From contig CM024174.1 in NCBI GenBank assembly GCA_013433145.1, forward strand, positions 7,906,336 through 7,970,335: DNA of 64,000 nucleotides, given 5' to 3'. Below are positions 62,820 to 64,000 of this stretch, in pieces. The DNA comes from Ascaris suum. Its lineage: Eukaryota > Nematoda > Chromadorea > Rhabditida > Ascarididae. Below the pieces are notes generated by a model that saw only the letters and a program-made list of their open reading frames with translations, was not told where the DNA came from and did no database searches. Each line of letters starts with the position of its first letter. The first letter of the stretch is position 1. Position numbers and translations under genes: made by a program.

Positions 62820-64000
62820 TTCCCATTCGTCCAGTTTCACGTATCATACCAAGATAAAGCATGCGGTGGGTATGGCCAGGGATCCTCTATGCGTGGCACC
62901 ATCCTTCCCCGGGTTGCAGATTGGCACTTTTGAATGGCACAGTTCGGGGTTCCTGGAGAATACGACATCCTCGAAGATAGAGTGGGAAGGAAAAGGACCT
63001 ACCGAACGGTGGGTGTTTCTTCAAGGCTAGAGACTTCGATTCTGCTCCTCGGTGGCTCTCGAGCCAGAATTCTTGTGTGTTGAGATCTTGTGAACGTTTT
63101 TTCAATGAGACTCAGTGTATATCTTTCAAGTGCTTGATAAAGTTGGCACTGATATGTCAGGTGGTGTTTAGTGAGGGCGGTTTGTAGAAATGTTGGATGT
63201 TTGGCCCATTCGTACCCATCCGTAAGATGCGTTTTTGCAGAAGTCGCCTTGAAGGCGTTTTTTTTCATCATCTTGCTTTCAGAAGGCAGCCAGTTGATGG
63301 ATAACATTGAAGGCAATACTGCTTTTCGTGACCTCATTACAGCAACATCGGCAACTAACAGCCTGATTGTGCAATCGAACTTCTTCAACATTCGTTTCTT
63401 AAAATATGCTTCAAAAAGCTTGCGTTGTTTTAGCGTCACACTCTCTAAAGTTGTGTTTTCTTGGATGCACCATGAAATAAAGGTGATTCACGTTTGCTTG
63501 AGTGCGAGCGTTAACTCGCAGGCTTCGTTTTAACTGTCATATCAAAACCGTGTTGTCATGACTTCATTCGACAAAGGATCCAAGCTGCTAGAGGAAAACG
63601 GGGACACTAAGAAACGTTGCAGCTTCCGAACTTTAGGCTGAAACCTATGTTGCTTGCAGTTGGCACGTTGGTCTTTTTTGGTCAAAAGTGGGGAGCATGA
63701 GTTGCATGTTTGAAGTGTAGGAAATGTTTTCATGGAGCATAATGGTGTCGTTTCATTTTGTTGCTCCCAATGCGACAGCAATCACATAGTGACGTGAAAC
63801 CGAAAAGATATCTTGAATGGACCAGTGAAGACACATTGCCATTTTCACGCAGTTTTCTTGACGCCAGCAAAGTCCTTGTGCTGGATAAACTCTTTCGCCG
63901 GTGGCAAAAGAAATGATCGTCCGCAGTGGTTTTGTGATAACCGACAAGGAACGCCATTCGTTTCGACGACATTCTAATTTTCTATTGACGCCTTCCATAT
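62820..64000 (-). repeat. Probable dispersed repeat or retroelement-like region
   Basis: The 19-mer shared with 11802-11820 lies at 62825-62843. From 63439 down to 62999 the minus strand has an open frame of 146 codons that ends by overlapping this repeat-like sequence. Further left-open frames run to the window edge. The composition is mixed and no domain is recognisable. I take it for repeat-derived sequence rather than a host gene, on weak grounds. Confidence 0.35.

Overview
The window looks like nuclear DNA of a nematode, most likely a strongylid (hookworm-like) parasite. Genes are split into short exons with (T)TTCAG-type acceptors and GTAAGT/GTGAGT donors. Introns run from tens of bases to several kb. 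Long (TA)n tracts sit inside introns and between genes, and a decayed RTE-type LINE is present. The species call is inference. There is no sign of bacterial organisation.

Layout. (1) 1-7.2 kb has no gene I can support and ends in a compound (AT)n/(GA)n/(GTGA)n microsatellite. (2) 7.2-10.5 kb, plus strand: a tentative Ser-rich gene (five phase-compatible exons), facing a tentative small Cys-containing gene on the minus strand (10.6-11.1 kb). (3) 11.3-13.7 kb, plus strand: a compact gene for a small four-helix membrane protein, with every junction in phase 0. (4) 16.05-21.05 kb, minus strand: the alpha subunit of mitochondrial pyruvate dehydrogenase E1, eight exons reconstructed with continuous phase; only the start-codon exon is missing. 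(5) 26.4-36.0 kb, minus strand: a large multi-exon gene I cannot identify, well supported by phase continuity over its six 3' exons. (6) 39.6-44.9 kb, minus strand: a TFIID subunit 3 (TAF3) homologue with its histone fold and adjoining conserved segment; it may run further 3' (exon at 37.9 kb). (7) 45.3-48.8 kb: a 3.5 kb element bounded by 255 bp inverted repeats. It holds a decayed RTE reverse-transcriptase tail and a gene-like ORF, and lies about 370 bp upstream of the TAF3 start codon. (8) 48.8-64 kb: mostly anonymous sequence with some dispersed repeat material near the right end.

Functional reading. The two recognised genes are housekeeping genes, one for mitochondrial acetyl-CoA supply and one for RNA polymerase II initiation. 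There is no operon or obvious pathway link between them. The most unusual items are the divergent regulatory/active-site loops of the E1-alpha protein, the inverted-repeat composite upstream of TAF3, a 14-nt microexon with tandem NAGNAG acceptors in the minus-strand genes, and the unidentified 10 kb gene. I found no convincing novel biological system beyond these. Exon models were built by eye from splice sites and phase, without transcript data. In several anonymous reading frames the first residue is not an ATG, so those frames were not treated as gene starts.
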